The notes beneath the pieces were generated by a model, which saw only the letters and a list, made by a program, of their open reading frames with translations, was not told where the DNA came from and ran no database searches. 35,187 nucleotides of DNA from Flavimaricola sp. (GTDB taxonomy: Bacteria > Pseudomonadota > Alphaproteobacteria > Rhodobacterales > Rhodobacteraceae), in the NCBI GenBank assembly GCA_029255105.1, contig JAQWWH010000102.1:1-35187 (forward strand). Reading direction: 5' to 3'. Numbering within the stretch: position 1 is the stretch's first letter; the number at the start of each line of letters is the position of its first letter. The position numbers and the translations under genes are program-made. Of the stretch, positions 1-9,263 are shown one piece after another.

Positions 1-3000
1 ATCGATTTCCTGATCGGCAAAGCGCAGGATTTCGATGTTGGTCAACCGGTCGGTGCCGTCCCCATCGATCGGGTTCGGGCGACCGTTGGTTGGATCGAGC
101 GGAACAGGCCCGGTCGTCACGTTGATATGCGAGACCATGATGCTTCCGTCTGCATTCATCCGGACATTATAGTTGGCGCGCACATCGTAGTAGACCGCGA
201 CGTCCACATCGCCTTCTTGACCCGCATCAAGGATTTCACGGGTAATTTTCAGCTGAGTTGGCGAGATCGTGCCATCAAGGAGGTCAGTCAGGATTTCCCG
301 CAGGCTGTCGACAGTACCGATTTCGACGGTCGGGTCGTTCGCATCACGGATCGAGATGCGGACGTTCAGCATCTTGTCACCGTCGATGACATCGTCACCG
401 CCACGGCCCTGGATGACATCGCTACCGCTGCCCCCCAGCAAGATGTTGCCACCAACGAACAAGTCGCCGGTGTTTACCCCCATGATGTCGCCAAGGAATT
501 CACGCAACCCGTCAATGCGGTCGACGCCTTCTTGGGTCAGTTCATTTGCAAAGAGCGTGATTTCGTTGTCCAGCAGAAGACCATCAACAGGTGCATCGCC
601 ACCAATTCGGTTGTCACCCCAGATCATGTCGTCGTGCTGCGTACCAGACACGGCCTCCGCATCAATGTAGCGGTCTTTGAAGAATTCGGCCTGCTCCGGA
701 ACAACGCGTCTGGTCAGGTCGACCTGCGCACCCGAATTGGCGTCCTTGTGCACAATCCAGTCGTACCCGAGTTCTGCCAAGTTCACATGAGTGCCTTCGC
801 CCTGAACAAGGATATCGTCGCCGCTTTCGCCATGAAGGTCGTTGTCGTTCGGGCCGCCCCAAAGGACATCATGGCCCTCTACACGCGATCCGCCAAGATT
901 GTTGTTGTTGTCGCCGAACAGGAAGTCAAAGCCGTCTCCGCCTTCGATCCAGTCGTCTCCTTCTCCGCCATCGACAATGTCGGACCCCGCGCCACCCAGC
1001 ACAAAGTCGTCGCCCATTCCGGCAAAGGCGTGCTTAGCGTCGTCGGCACCCATCATGATGACATCGTTTCCGCGACCACCAAAGATAAGCTCGCCAGCGC
1101 CGCCACCCGCTGAGATGACGTCGTTGCCATCTTCACCGTGCAGGAAGCTGATGTCGTCGCCATCCTTGATGATGTCGTCCCCATCGCCCGCACGGAAGGT
1201 GTTGACCCCCGAGCCGCCGATCAAGAGGTCGTCGCCAGCGTCACCCCAAAGGGCATCGTCGCCAAGGCCGCCAATAAGGATGTCACGCTGGTTGGTGCCG
1301 CCCAGAACAACATGATCGCCACCGTTGAATTGCAGCAGGTTGTCGTATTCGAGCTGGCCGTAGACCAGAGGCTGGTCCACCGTTGCAGTTGCACGCTCAA
1401 CAAGGCTGGTACCCATTGCAGCGAGGAAGGGATCAACGTCGACCGACACCGGATCCGCAATCGATTGGACCGAAGTGTCGACTTCGAGGATGTATTGCAT
1501 CGCGGCAAAGATATCTGCTGGGATGTGCGCACCACCATCCTTGATGTCGGTGTTGCGGATGATCATCGACGCAAAGGAGTTGTTCTCCAGTTCGCCGATC
1601 ATGTTCATCCCGTTGGTCCGGCTGAGGTAGTAGAACCGGTCAGCGTTTTGCAGGTTTTCCATCTGGCGCTGGAACACAAACCCAAAGGTAGAGCCCAGCA
1701 TGCCACCGAAGGGCATGATGGCTTCGGCCAGGCCGCCGATCCAGAACTCGACATCGTTGATACCGGTTTCTGCAGTGGCCCAAACGCCTGTTCCGTTGAC
1801 AAAGTCAAGCCGGTCATTCGGTGCTCCTTCGCCACCAAGGACCAGCTCCATCGCTGCAGCACGCTTGTCTGCCACGGTGGTCGCCGTGGTGATGCTGTCA
1901 TGAGCACCGTATGCGGCGATGAAGTTCACGATCGATGCGGGGTTCTTCAGGTTGGCAGCGTAGTCGGCCCAAGTCTCGTAGGGCTTGAGGAATTCGCTCC
2001 CTGTTGCGGCATAGAACTGCTCGCGGGCCGCATTCAGCGAGGGCACACCGGCGTCCCGACCACGGGCGATGTTCAGCGCCGCAAGGTCAAGAGGCAGACC
2101 GACGAGGTTGTTACGCAGCGCGCTGGTGATGAATTCGTCGATGTTGGAGCCGGCTTCACGCGACATACCGCGCGCAACAGCACCTGCGGCTGCATTGGCC
2201 GTGATTGTACCGTCCTGATCGTAGGCCACCGGGTTAAGGAAGGCCGTGATCAGATCGGTCGAGGTGTTGACACCGTTGGCGTCCATGGTCTGGACGTTCT
2301 CGGTCAGCATTGAGTGACCAAAGCGGTAAACCACATGGGCGAACTCTGCGAAAATCGCTCCGTCGAGCTCAAGCGAGCTATTGACCATGAAGGGCGCGAT
2401 CTGCGGCTGCACGCGGCGGCCGAATTCCTCGAAGGCAAGGTGCTGATACTGCATCTCGGTGGCGAATTTCGCCGCCTGGAACAGACGCTCACCATTCCAC
2501 ACCAGATCGTCGACGGCGGTAATGCCAGCGAGGCCTGTTGCGTCGATCGGTTCCCGCAGCCATTGGTTGATGAAGGCCAGTTCACCGCTGTCGATGATGG
2601 TTTGCTTCATCTCGGTGACCTGGCGGTTGTGTTCGGTATGAAAGATGTGGTGCACGGCGGTCAGGCCAAAGTTTTCGTTGCCACGCCCGTCACCCGCGAT
2701 GAAGTGGCGATCCAGCAGTTCGTTGTCGTAGGTTGCGTTCTGGCCGAACTGGTTGGGAATGATGGCATTGCCGGTCTCAGTATCGGCATCGGCCTGTTTG
2801 ACAGCCGTCTCTCCGGTGATCCGATCCACGACATAGGTGCCCGGAGCTGCGTTATGGGCGATGTCGTCAAGGAAGGCATGGCCGTTGCGCACTGCCTGGC
2901 TTGCATCGACCGGGTTGGCCAGATCGCCCTCGACAAGCAGGAACTCGGGCTGGGTCGGGTCGGTCGCAAAGTCCGGGTTGGCCACCACGAGTTGCGGCAT

Positions 3001-5649
3001 GCCGTTCGCACCGGGGATGAAGTTGCCGTAGACGTCAGTCGCCAGCAGCGGGCCATCGGCCACATCGCTGTCATTCAGCTGGATGCCCAGCAGGTTGGCA
3101 GCCTGTGCCTTGACGTTGCCCCAAGTGGACATGCCACCGCTGTCGCCATGCAGCAGGTTGCCGTTGGCAACCGGGCGGCCGTTGGCGTCCAGCTCGTATT
3201 CACGCAAGAACACCTGATGCGAGGCATGCGAGGTATAGGTCTGGTTCTGGTCGACCCAAGGCGTCGTCTTGTTGAAGTGATCCCGCACGTCGTCAGCGGT
3301 GCCCAGAATACCGTCCGGGCCGGGCTGGTTGGTGGCGCGGGTCAGCACCATGAAGTTGGTTGGCGAGCCTTCGACATAGAGCGGGTCATCGGGCATCAGC
3401 GGGATATAGACGGTGCCGCTTCCGCCTTTGCCGACAAGGTCGAGACCGTGGTCGAAGAACTGACCAAACAGGGTCATCCACGAGTTGTAGGAAGCCGACA
3501 GACCTTCGTCGGGTGCCACATCAACGATCCGCAGGTTGTTGCCATCCATTTCGATACCATGGGTGGTCAACAAGGTGTCGAGCGCGGTTTGAGCTTCGGC
3601 AGCTGCCAGCTCTGCGGCCGCGAGGGCTGCTTCGGCGGCGCCGGGTGCGTCGAGAGCGACAAGGGCGTCATTCGCCTGGCTAAGCGTCGTTTCCAGCGTG
3701 GCAACGTTTGCTTCGGCAGCTGCCAGATCAGACGCTGCAGTGACAGCGGCACCCAGGGCGGTGTTCAGGGCAATCGTAGCAGACGCGACCTGTCCCAAGG
3801 CAACCGCAATTTCAGCGCTGGCCGCCTGAGCGGTATCAAATGCGCTTTGCGCTTGGGTTTCGACACCCTGTGCGGTGGTCACATCGCCTTGGGCCGCTGT
3901 GGCCGCGTCGCCAAGACGGGTCACTTCGCCGTCCGCAGTGGTCAACGCCGAATTTAGGCCGACCAATTCTCCCTCTGCAGTGGTGACGGCATCCGCGGCG
4001 TTGGTTGCGGTCACCTGCGCACCGTCCCGAACACCTTGCTGTACCGTCACCGCGTCCTGTGCAGCAATGTAGGCAGCACTTGCCGTTTGGGCCGCAGAAA
4101 GTGCGGTTTGGGCGTCGGACAGCGCGGTTCGCGCATCGGTCAGCGCGGTGGTGTCGGTACCCTGCTCGGACAACAGCGTATCCACGGCAGCTTGTGCCGT
4201 ATCGCGCTGGGCAGTCAGGCTTGTGACAAGGTCATTGGCTGTGTCCAGCGCGGTCTGAGCGGTTGCCGCGGCGGCATCTGCCGCGTTGTCCAAGGAGATC
4301 GCACTGGCCAGCGCCTGAGCGGCAGCATCAGATTGAGCGCGCTCTGCCGACCAAATGACTGCCGCCGCGTTCATTGCGGCAAAGTTGGCAACCGGATCGG
4401 CAAGGTAGGAGGCAAACGCCGCCATGAAGGCCGTCTGAGCCGCGGCCGCTTCGCCAGCTTCATTGTCATTGGTGATCTGTGCGGCATCGACAACGGCCTG
4501 AGACGCAATCGCGGCTTCTTGCGCAGCGTTCAGGGTGGTCGTGCGGGTAGCGATGTCAGCTTCAGCCGCAGCGAGGTCCGTCTCAAGTGTTGCCAGTTCG
4601 CCTTGAGCGGTCAGCAAGCGGGCGTTGACATCCTGCACCGCTGCCTCAGCAGTCGACACATTGCCCAGCGCCAGGTTCACAGCTTGCTGTGCTTCGGCCA
4701 AACCGGTCGGAACGGTCATGCCGTCCAGCGTCGCCTGACGTGTGTTCAGCTCGGTTTGCGCATCGGCCAGCGCGGTGTCTGCGAGGACCTTGGCGGCTTC
4801 CAGATCCTGGATCTCGACAACCTTTGCATCGCGTGCGGACAGCGCATTTGCAGCGACGGTTTCTGCAGTCGCAAGATCGGCCAGGGCGAGGTTCAGTGTT
4901 GTTTGGGCGTCTGCCAAGGTGGACTGAGCGGCCTGCAAAGCAACAAGTGCCGGGCCGACATCACCTGCACTTTGTGCTGCGATCAGAGCATTCGACGCAA
5001 TGTCAAGAAGGCCTTGCGCCGTCACAACCGCTGCATCTGCCGTCGTTTTCGACGTGGTCAGTGCCAGAACGTCAGTGTTGGCGGCGTCCAAAGCGGACTG
5101 GGCAGTTTCAACTGCGGTTGTCAGGGCAGCACGCTGCAAAGTGATCGCTGCATCAACGTTGGTGGTTGCGGCCTGGGCATCCAGGACGGCCTGGTGCGCA
5201 GCGACGACCTCGTTTGCCGTTGCCAACATTTCCTGACCAGCCATACCAAGTTGGCCAAGCATCATTGCGACGGCGGCCGGGTTGGCGAGCGTCTGGTCAG
5301 CAATCAGGTTCGAGATGATGCGCGGGTCGGCATCGTACACCGAACCCGAGGTTTGGAGGTACGACGTCGGGCCTGCCTGCGGTGCGCGCGGGTTCGGATC
5401 GGCAAGGTGTGCTGTGTCGGGCTGGGTCAGAAAGGTTGAATCCAGCAAACGCGGCATCACTTGGTCGGCCGCTCCGAACTGGTCCCGACCTTGGGTCAGG
5501 TTGTTCAGGCTGCCATCGACCAGACGCAAACCCCACGCGAGCTGCGGGTCAGCCACCAGATCGGTCAAAGGCGTGCCCGCGGCATGCTGCTCAGCGATAA
5601 AGATCTGGTCCAGAATATGCTTAAGGTCGTTTGTGTTGACGTAAACCAT
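1..5649 (-). CDS. RTX animal-type haem peroxidase with alanine-rich coiled-coil insertion (partial, runs off left edge)
   Basis: The frame is open without a stop from an ATG at 5649 to base 1, giving 1,883 residues; the C-terminus lies outside the window. Residues 1-135 match the conserved N-terminus of bacterial RTX haem peroxidases (begins MVYVNTNDLKHILDQIF). Residues about 135-695 are an Ala/Thr/Gln/Asp-rich helical block. The peroxidase core follows: distal-side motif FGQFFDHGLDL with the catalytic His near 734 beside the Ca-ligand Asp, and the proximal haem His near 1112 in YRFGHSML. RTX nonapeptides (GGxGxDxxx) occupy about 1444-1630 and again about 1727-1755. The family oxidises small substrates with H2O2; RTX members are exported by type I secretion and fold in external calcium. 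The neighbouring export operon is the likely route. Substrate is unknown; Mn(II) or halide oxidation is inference. Confidence 0.93.
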   Translation of the reverse strand, partial: MVYVNTNDLKHILDQIFIAEQHAAGTPLTDLVADPQLAWGLRLVDGSLNNLTQGRDQFGAADQVMPRLLDSTFLTQPDTAHLADPNPRAPQAGPTSYLQTSGSVYDADPRIISNLIADQTLANPAAVAMMLGQLGMAGQEMLATANEVVAAHQAVLDAQAATTNVDAAITLQRAALTTAVETAQSALDAANTDVLALTTSKTTADAAVVTAQGLLDIASNALIAAQSAGDVGPALVALQAAQSTLADAQTTLNLALADLATAETVAANALSARDAKVVEIQDLEAAKVLADTALADAQTELNTRQATLDGMTVPTGLAEAQQAVNLALGNVSTAEAAVQDVNARLLTAQGELATLETDLAAAEADIATRTTTLNAAQEAAIASQAVVDAAQITNDNEAGEAAAAQTAFMAAFASYLADPVANFAAMNAAAVIWSAERAQSDAAAQALASAISLDNAADAAAATAQTALDTANDLVTSLTAQRDTAQAAVDTLLSEQGTDTTALTDARTALSDAQTALSAAQTASAAYIAAQDAVTVQQGVRDGAQVTATNAADAVTTAEGELVGLNSALTTADGEVTRLGDAATAAQGDVTTAQGVETQAQSAFDTAQAASAEIAVALGQVASATIALNTALGAAVTAASDLAAAEANVATLETTLSQANDALVALDAPGAAEAALAAAELAAAEAQTALDTLLTTHGIEMDGNNLRIVDVAPDEGLSASYNSWMTLFGQFFDHGLDLVGKGGSGTVYIPLMPDDPLYVEGSPTNFMVLTRATNQPGPDGILGTADDVRDHFNKTTPWVDQNQTYTSHASHQVFLREYELDANGRPVANGNLLHGDSGGMSTWGNVKAQAANLLGIQLNDSDVADGPLLATDVYGNFIPGANGMPQLVVANPDFATDPTQPEFLLVEGDLANPVDASQAVRNGHAFLDDIAHNAAPGTYVVDRITGETAVKQADADTETGNAIIPNQFGQNATYDNELLDRHFIAGDGRGNENFGLTAVHHIFHTEHNRQVTEMKQTIIDSGELAFINQWLREPIDATGLAGITAVDDLVWNGERLFQAAKFATEMQYQHLAFEEFGRRVQPQIAPFMVNSSLELDGAIFAEFAHVVYRFGHSMLTENVQTMDANGVNTSTDLITAFLNPVAYDQDGTITANAAAGAVARGMSREAGSNIDEFITSALRNNLVGLPLDLAALNIARGRDAGVPSLNAAREQFYAATGSEFLKPYETWADYAANLKNPASIVNFIAAYGAHDSITTATTVADKRAAAMELVLGGEGAPNDRLDFVNGTGVWATAETGINDVEFWIGGLAEAIMPFGGMLGSTFGFVFQRQMENLQNADRFYYLSRTNGMNMIGELENNSFASMIIRNTDIKDGGAHIPADIFAAMQYILEVDTSVQSIADPVSVDVDPFLAAMGTSLVERATATVDQPLVYGQLEYDNLLQFNGGDHVVLGGTNQRDILIGGLGDDALWGDAGDDLLIGGSGVNTFRAGDGDDIIKDGDDISFLHGEDGNDVISAGGGAGELIFGGRGNDVIMMGADDAKHAFAGMGDDFVLGGAGSDIVDGGEGDDWIEGGDGFDFLFGDNNNNLGGSRVEGHDVLWGGPNDNDLHGESGDDILVQGEGTHVNLAELGYDWIVHKDANSGAQVDLTRRVVPEQAEFFKDRYIDAEAVSGTQHDDMIWGDNRIGGDAPVDGLLLDNEITLFANELTQEGVDRIDGLREFLGDIMGVNTGDLFVGGNILLGGSGSDVIQGRGGDDVIDGDKMLNVRISIRDANDPTVEIGTVDSLREILTDLLDGTISPTQLKITREILDAGQEGDVDVAVYYDVRANYNVRMNADGSIMVSHINVTTGPVPLDPTNGRPNPIDGDGTDRLTNIEILRFADQEID

Positions 5650-5767
5650 TTTAGTATCCCTCGAAATTTCAATTTCACCGAATCGCATACCATCCGTTGC
5701 GAGCCTTCCCGGCCTGTATGAGGGTGTTGCGGGGTCTCGGGATGCACCCATAGTCGACCAGTGTTGT

Positions 5768-5816
5768 GGACCCTGGGACCAAAACAATCAGACCTTGGTA
5801 CCATTTTGCAGGGACC
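5768..5816 (-). promoter_or_regulatory. GGACC-motif cluster upstream of the peroxidase gene
   Basis: Three GGACC pentamers (5768, 5776, 5812) and one GGTACC (5797) lie 119-167 bp upstream of the peroxidase start. On the minus strand the stretch ACCAAGGTC followed by GATTG recurs almost unchanged upstream of the secretion operon (about 11122-11135). Binding by the LuxR paralogues is inference. Confidence 0.4.
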
Positions 5817-5939
5817 TTCCGGACTGCGCCAAAGCGCAAAACCCCAATGCAGCAAGGCAAGAAGTGCGCTGACCGACGGCAACCGCCGCAGAGAGGCCGA
5901 AGGTCCAATAGGCCCCCCCTCCCCGTTCGTCCAAATAAG

Positions 5940-5976
5940 AAGACCCCCCGCATGGACTGAACCAGCGGGGGGTCTT
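5940..5976 (-). terminator. Rho-independent terminator of the type I secretion operon
   Basis: A perfect 12-bp inverted repeat (AAGACCCCCCGC, 5940-5951, with GCGGGGGGTCTT, 5965-5976) encloses a 13-base loop. On the minus strand it is followed by a T-rich stretch (CTTATTTG). It sits 57 bases past the adaptor stop codon. Confidence 0.85.
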
Positions 5977-6032
5977 GAGATTTGATCTTGCCACCAATCC
6001 TTGACGGCAAGCGGTTGATGACGAGCGGGCGT

Positions 6033-7364
6033 TTACCGTTCGCGGAATGCGCGCGCGATCTGATCCTGGAAGGGTTTCACAAGATAGGACAGAGCAGTGC
6101 GTTCAGAGGTGGTGACATAAATTTCGACCGGCATACCGGGACGAAGTTCCCGCCCACCCAAAAGGTCGAGCTGCTCGGGGGCAACGGCGACGCGGATGGA
6201 ATACATGTCCATGCCCGTCACCTGATCGCGAGTGGCAGCTGCGGCGACATATTCGACAACGCCCAAGATTTCCGGCGTCGCATTCTGTTCAAAGGCCGAA
6301 AAGCGCAGGCGTGCCGGGCGATCAACCTCAACCTGTTCGATCTGCACGGCAGGCACCCGCCCCGTAAACACCAGGCTTGCGTCTTCGGGCACGATGGTTG
6401 CCAAGATCTCGGCGGGCGAAATCACCCCGCCAATCGAGTTGACGTTGATGTCATTGATCCGACCTGCAATGGGCGCGCGGATATCAGTGCGGGCCAGTGT
6501 CGCTTCGACGACCAGACGACGTTCGTTCAATTCGGTCAGTTGCGGATCAATCTCACGCAGTTCTTGCTGCGCATCCGTCCGCGCCTGATCGCGCAAGGAA
6601 AGAATGTCGAGTTCGAATTCGCTGATCCGGCTACGGGCCCGCGCCAGCGTCGACAGGATATCGCCACGTTCGCCCTGCAACCGCACATTTTCGCGGTTGA
6701 TCGAGAAGACCGCGTTTTGCGCGGTCAGCTGGCGACTAGAAAGCTGTTCGACCCGGTCATTTTCGGTCGAAACCAACAGGATTTCTTCATTCTTGGCGGC
6801 AAGGCGCGCCTCTAGACCTTCGATCTCGGCACGAACCTGCTCGATACCCAGCTCCAGCTGCTCGCTACGGCTGCGATAAGAGGCAATGACACCTTCGAAA
6901 ATCCGCAGCTCACCTGCATAGATCTGTGAAATCGTCTCGCGCGGTGTGACAAGCTCATCAAGACCGGAGGGCAGTTCAAAGCCGTCATGCAAGTCGCGCT
7001 GTGCTTCGAGACGCATCTTACGGATCGAGTATTCCGCAATCCTGCCATGCAGAATGGCCCGTTCGGTCCAGGCGGCGGTATCGTCGATCTGAATCAGAAC
7101 GTCGCCCGCGTTGACGGTGTCGCCCGACCTGACGAGAATGTCCTGCACAATGCCACCGTCGCGGTGCTGCACCACGCGCAGGTCGCGGTCGACGGCGACT
7201 TCGCCAGTCAAAACCACCGCACCGACCAGATCGGCCCGCGCCGCCCAGCCAAAGATGCCGGCAACCAAGAGGCCCGACAGGACCATTCCGCCGATAACGC
7301 GCCCGCGAATGGAATATATCTTCTTTTTCTCGGACAAGATGTCGTTATTGAGTTTCATCTTCAT
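6033..7364 (-). CDS. HlyD/PrtE-family type I secretion periplasmic adaptor
   Basis: This 443-residue protein would link the inner-membrane ABC exporter to an outer-membrane TolC-like channel. A short cytoplasmic N-terminus is followed by one membrane segment at about residues 22-45, then a biotinyl-lipoyl-like half-motif (VVQHRDGGIVQDILVRSGDTVNAG region), a long alpha-hairpin, and the second lipoyl half plus beta-barrel (RAPIAGRINDINVNSIGGVI region). The C-terminal LRPGMPVEIYV element is typical of the family. Length is normal for PrtE-type adaptors. It begins 9 bases after the stop of the RTX membrane protein. A second ATG six bases downstream (7358) has better spacing from AGGA and may be the true start. 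No outer-membrane partner gene is present in the window. Confidence 0.93.
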   Translation of the reverse strand: MKMKLNNDILSEKKKIYSIRGRVIGGMVLSGLLVAGIFGWAARADLVGAVVLTGEVAVDRDLRVVQHRDGGIVQDILVRSGDTVNAGDVLIQIDDTAAWTERAILHGRIAEYSIRKMRLEAQRDLHDGFELPSGLDELVTPRETISQIYAGELRIFEGVIASYRSRSEQLELGIEQVRAEIEGLEARLAAKNEEILLVSTENDRVEQLSSRQLTAQNAVFSINRENVRLQGERGDILSTLARARSRISEFELDILSLRDQARTDAQQELREIDPQLTELNERRLVVEATLARTDIRAPIAGRINDINVNSIGGVISPAEILATIVPEDASLVFTGRVPAVQIEQVEVDRPARLRFSAFEQNATPEILGVVEYVAAAATRDQVTGMDMYSIRVAVAPEQLDLLGGRELRPGMPVEIYVTTSERTALSYLVKPFQDQIARAFRER

Positions 7365-7373
7365 ATTCCTTTG

Positions 7374-9263
7374 TCAGACTTGATCTGAAAATTGGGTCGG
7401 GTCTTCGGGCAAGTTGCCCTGGATGAGAAGGGCAAGATCAACATGCCCGTCGCCATCGAGATCAAAGTCGATTACCCGCGCGACGATCCCTTCTTCGCTG
7501 GCCGATCGGAACGACAGCCGGCTGGGGACCGCATCCGCGGTCTCACCGCTGGCCTCGCGCATACGCGTTTCAAGTTCCGAACCGGCCTCGGGCATAGACG
7601 CCCACAGACGGTCATCCGCGAAATCGTCAAACCCGATGGCAAAGCTTTCGGAGACGCGTACTGTGTCACCACGACTAAAGTCGGTAATCTGAAAGAACAT
7701 TGGCGCGGCCCCATCAGGCTTGGCGGCTACAAGTCCGGAAAAGTCGAATTCATCCGCCGCAGAGCCGGACACGAATGCCTCGACATCAACGATCTGGTTG
7801 GCGGGTCCACCGTCTAGCTGAACTTCGCCCAATGCGATGTCGGTTCGGCTGCTCACCTGTGCCGCTGTCAGATCGAGGCTGTCAAACCCGTCGCCACCAT
7901 CGATAAAGTCGGCATCGGCATCGGCGAAAAGATGGATCGTGTCATTGCCAATCCCTCCCAACAGCACATCACGGCCGCTGCCATCATGCAGGACATCAGC
8001 GCCTTCACCACCAACGAGCCGGTCATCGCCTTCGCGCCCAAAGAGGGTGTCAGTCCCGATGCCACCAAGCAGCAGATCGTTGCCAACGCCGCCATCAACC
8101 ACATCGTCCCCAGCCTCGCCCATGACAAGATCGTCACCAGCGCCTCCTGTGAGGCGATCATCATCAACGCCCCCCATAAGCGCGTCATTGCCGTCGCCGC
8201 CGTCAATGACATCATTGCCAGCTCCGCCGAAAAGGACATCGTCGCCACCCATGCCGTCGATCAGATCAGCCCCGGCAAGGCCAAGGATCTCCTCGGCCGC
8301 ATCGGTGCCGGTAATGGTATCGGACGACGCGGATCCCTCGACATACACGCGGTCCAAGGGCCGGACGGCCGGTTCAGGTGCCGTTGGCTGTGGGTCGGTC
8401 GGGGTCGTCGGAGCCGTGGTTTCGGGCGCAGTCACCGGGTTTTCTTCGGGCAAGCCTGGCCCCACAGGATCGGCCGGATTCACCGGCTCTCCGGGGGCCT
8501 CAGGAGCAGAGGGTTCCGGCACCACAGGTTCGGGTGTGGTCGGCGACAGTTCATCGGGTGTCGCGGGGGCCGTTGTTTCGGGCGCCGTCACGGTTTCATC
8601 AGCAGTCGCGTCAGGTTGGTCCGACGCGTCAGAGCCGGACGGGTCCGTCTTCGACGTTTCGGGTGTGGCGGGCTCTTGTTCTGTCGGCTTTGTCGGCGCC
8701 AAGACTTCAGGATTAGCCGATGGGCCATTCTTGGCCACCACAGGCGCCTTCTCATCGACCAAAGCGGCAGGGCCCTCAGGCGCCACAGTCGCCGACGGCA
8801 GAGCAACGCCATCCACCGGGAACTTGGGTGGGGCAAGGACGTCCGGGCTCGACAACGACACCTGAGGCAGGCTGACGGCTGTCATATCCTGTGAAGGGAA
8901 CGCGCTGCTTTTCGCCTTGAACAGACGGTTGGCCACGGTGCCTTCCGACTCCTCCGGCAGGGTGCTGTTGTCAGCAGGCATTTCCTGCGCAACTTCGACC
9001 TGCCAATCGGAAACTTCAGGCTCTTCAGAGGTCAGGTAGACCTCCTCCGGTTCTTGTTGCGGGCTTTCATTCGCGCCGCGGGCCTCAGCCTGCTGTTCGG
9101 ACCCAAAGGACCGCAGGTAGGCGATAAGGGCGAACATTCCACCCAAACCGACTGCGATTTTCTTGTTGGATGTCGACGACTTTGGCTTCTTGAGTTCAGC
9201 CATTTCATCGATCCGCACCTCGCCTTCGGAGGTCTTGCCCTTTTTTGACTTTACGTTGATCAA
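7374..9263 (-). CDS. Membrane-anchored Pro/Thr/Glu-rich RTX calcium-binding protein of the secretion operon
   Basis: The 629-residue frame opens with TTG at 9263, overlapping the exporter stop codon (TTGA); an internal ATG at 9203 (residue 21), preceded by GAGGTG, is an alternative start. A lysine-rich N-terminus is followed by one hydrophobic helix at about residues 36-50, then about 250 residues rich in Pro, Thr, Ser, Glu and Ala. RTX nonapeptides (GGAGNDVIDGGDGND type) span about 307-455, and an acidic C-terminal domain ends in a calcium-loop-like DLDGDGHVDLALLI. The order (basic tail, single helix, proline-rich spacer, domain) resembles TonB-like proteins, suggesting an inner-membrane anchor with the RTX part in the periplasm. 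That it assists or regulates export of the peroxidase is inference; it could also be a secreted substrate. It sits between exporter and adaptor genes. Confidence 0.85.
   Translation of the reverse strand: MINVKSKKGKTSEGEVRIDEMAELKKPKSSTSNKKIAVGLGGMFALIAYLRSFGSEQQAEARGANESPQQEPEEVYLTSEEPEVSDWQVEVAQEMPADNSTLPEESEGTVANRLFKAKSSAFPSQDMTAVSLPQVSLSSPDVLAPPKFPVDGVALPSATVAPEGPAALVDEKAPVVAKNGPSANPEVLAPTKPTEQEPATPETSKTDPSGSDASDQPDATADETVTAPETTAPATPDELSPTTPEPVVPEPSAPEAPGEPVNPADPVGPGLPEENPVTAPETTAPTTPTDPQPTAPEPAVRPLDRVYVEGSASSDTITGTDAAEEILGLAGADLIDGMGGDDVLFGGAGNDVIDGGDGNDALMGGVDDDRLTGGAGDDLVMGEAGDDVVDGGVGNDLLLGGIGTDTLFGREGDDRLVGGEGADVLHDGSGRDVLLGGIGNDTIHLFADADADFIDGGDGFDSLDLTAAQVSSRTDIALGEVQLDGGPANQIVDVEAFVSGSAADEFDFSGLVAAKPDGAAPMFFQITDFSRGDTVRVSESFAIGFDDFADDRLWASMPEAGSELETRMREASGETADAVPSRLSFRSASEEGIVARVIDFDLDGDGHVDLALLIQGNLPEDPTQFSDQV

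Larger units (their letters stand above)
5650..6032. other. Intergenic region between adaptor gene and peroxidase gene
   Basis: This 383-base gap holds the terminator of the secretion operon (5940-5976) and the long leader/promoter region of the peroxidase gene, including the GGACC cluster. No coding frame with family-like features was found on either strand, so the peroxidase gene probably has its own promoter rather than being transcribed from the operon. Confidence 0.6.

Noticed and set aside
127..5439. Several long plus-strand open frames (for example 127-1113, 1138-2313, 2314-3957, 4036-5439)
   Set aside because: They lie antisense to the RTX peroxidase gene, whose minus-strand frame is uninterrupted and matches a known family; the plus frames have no family features.
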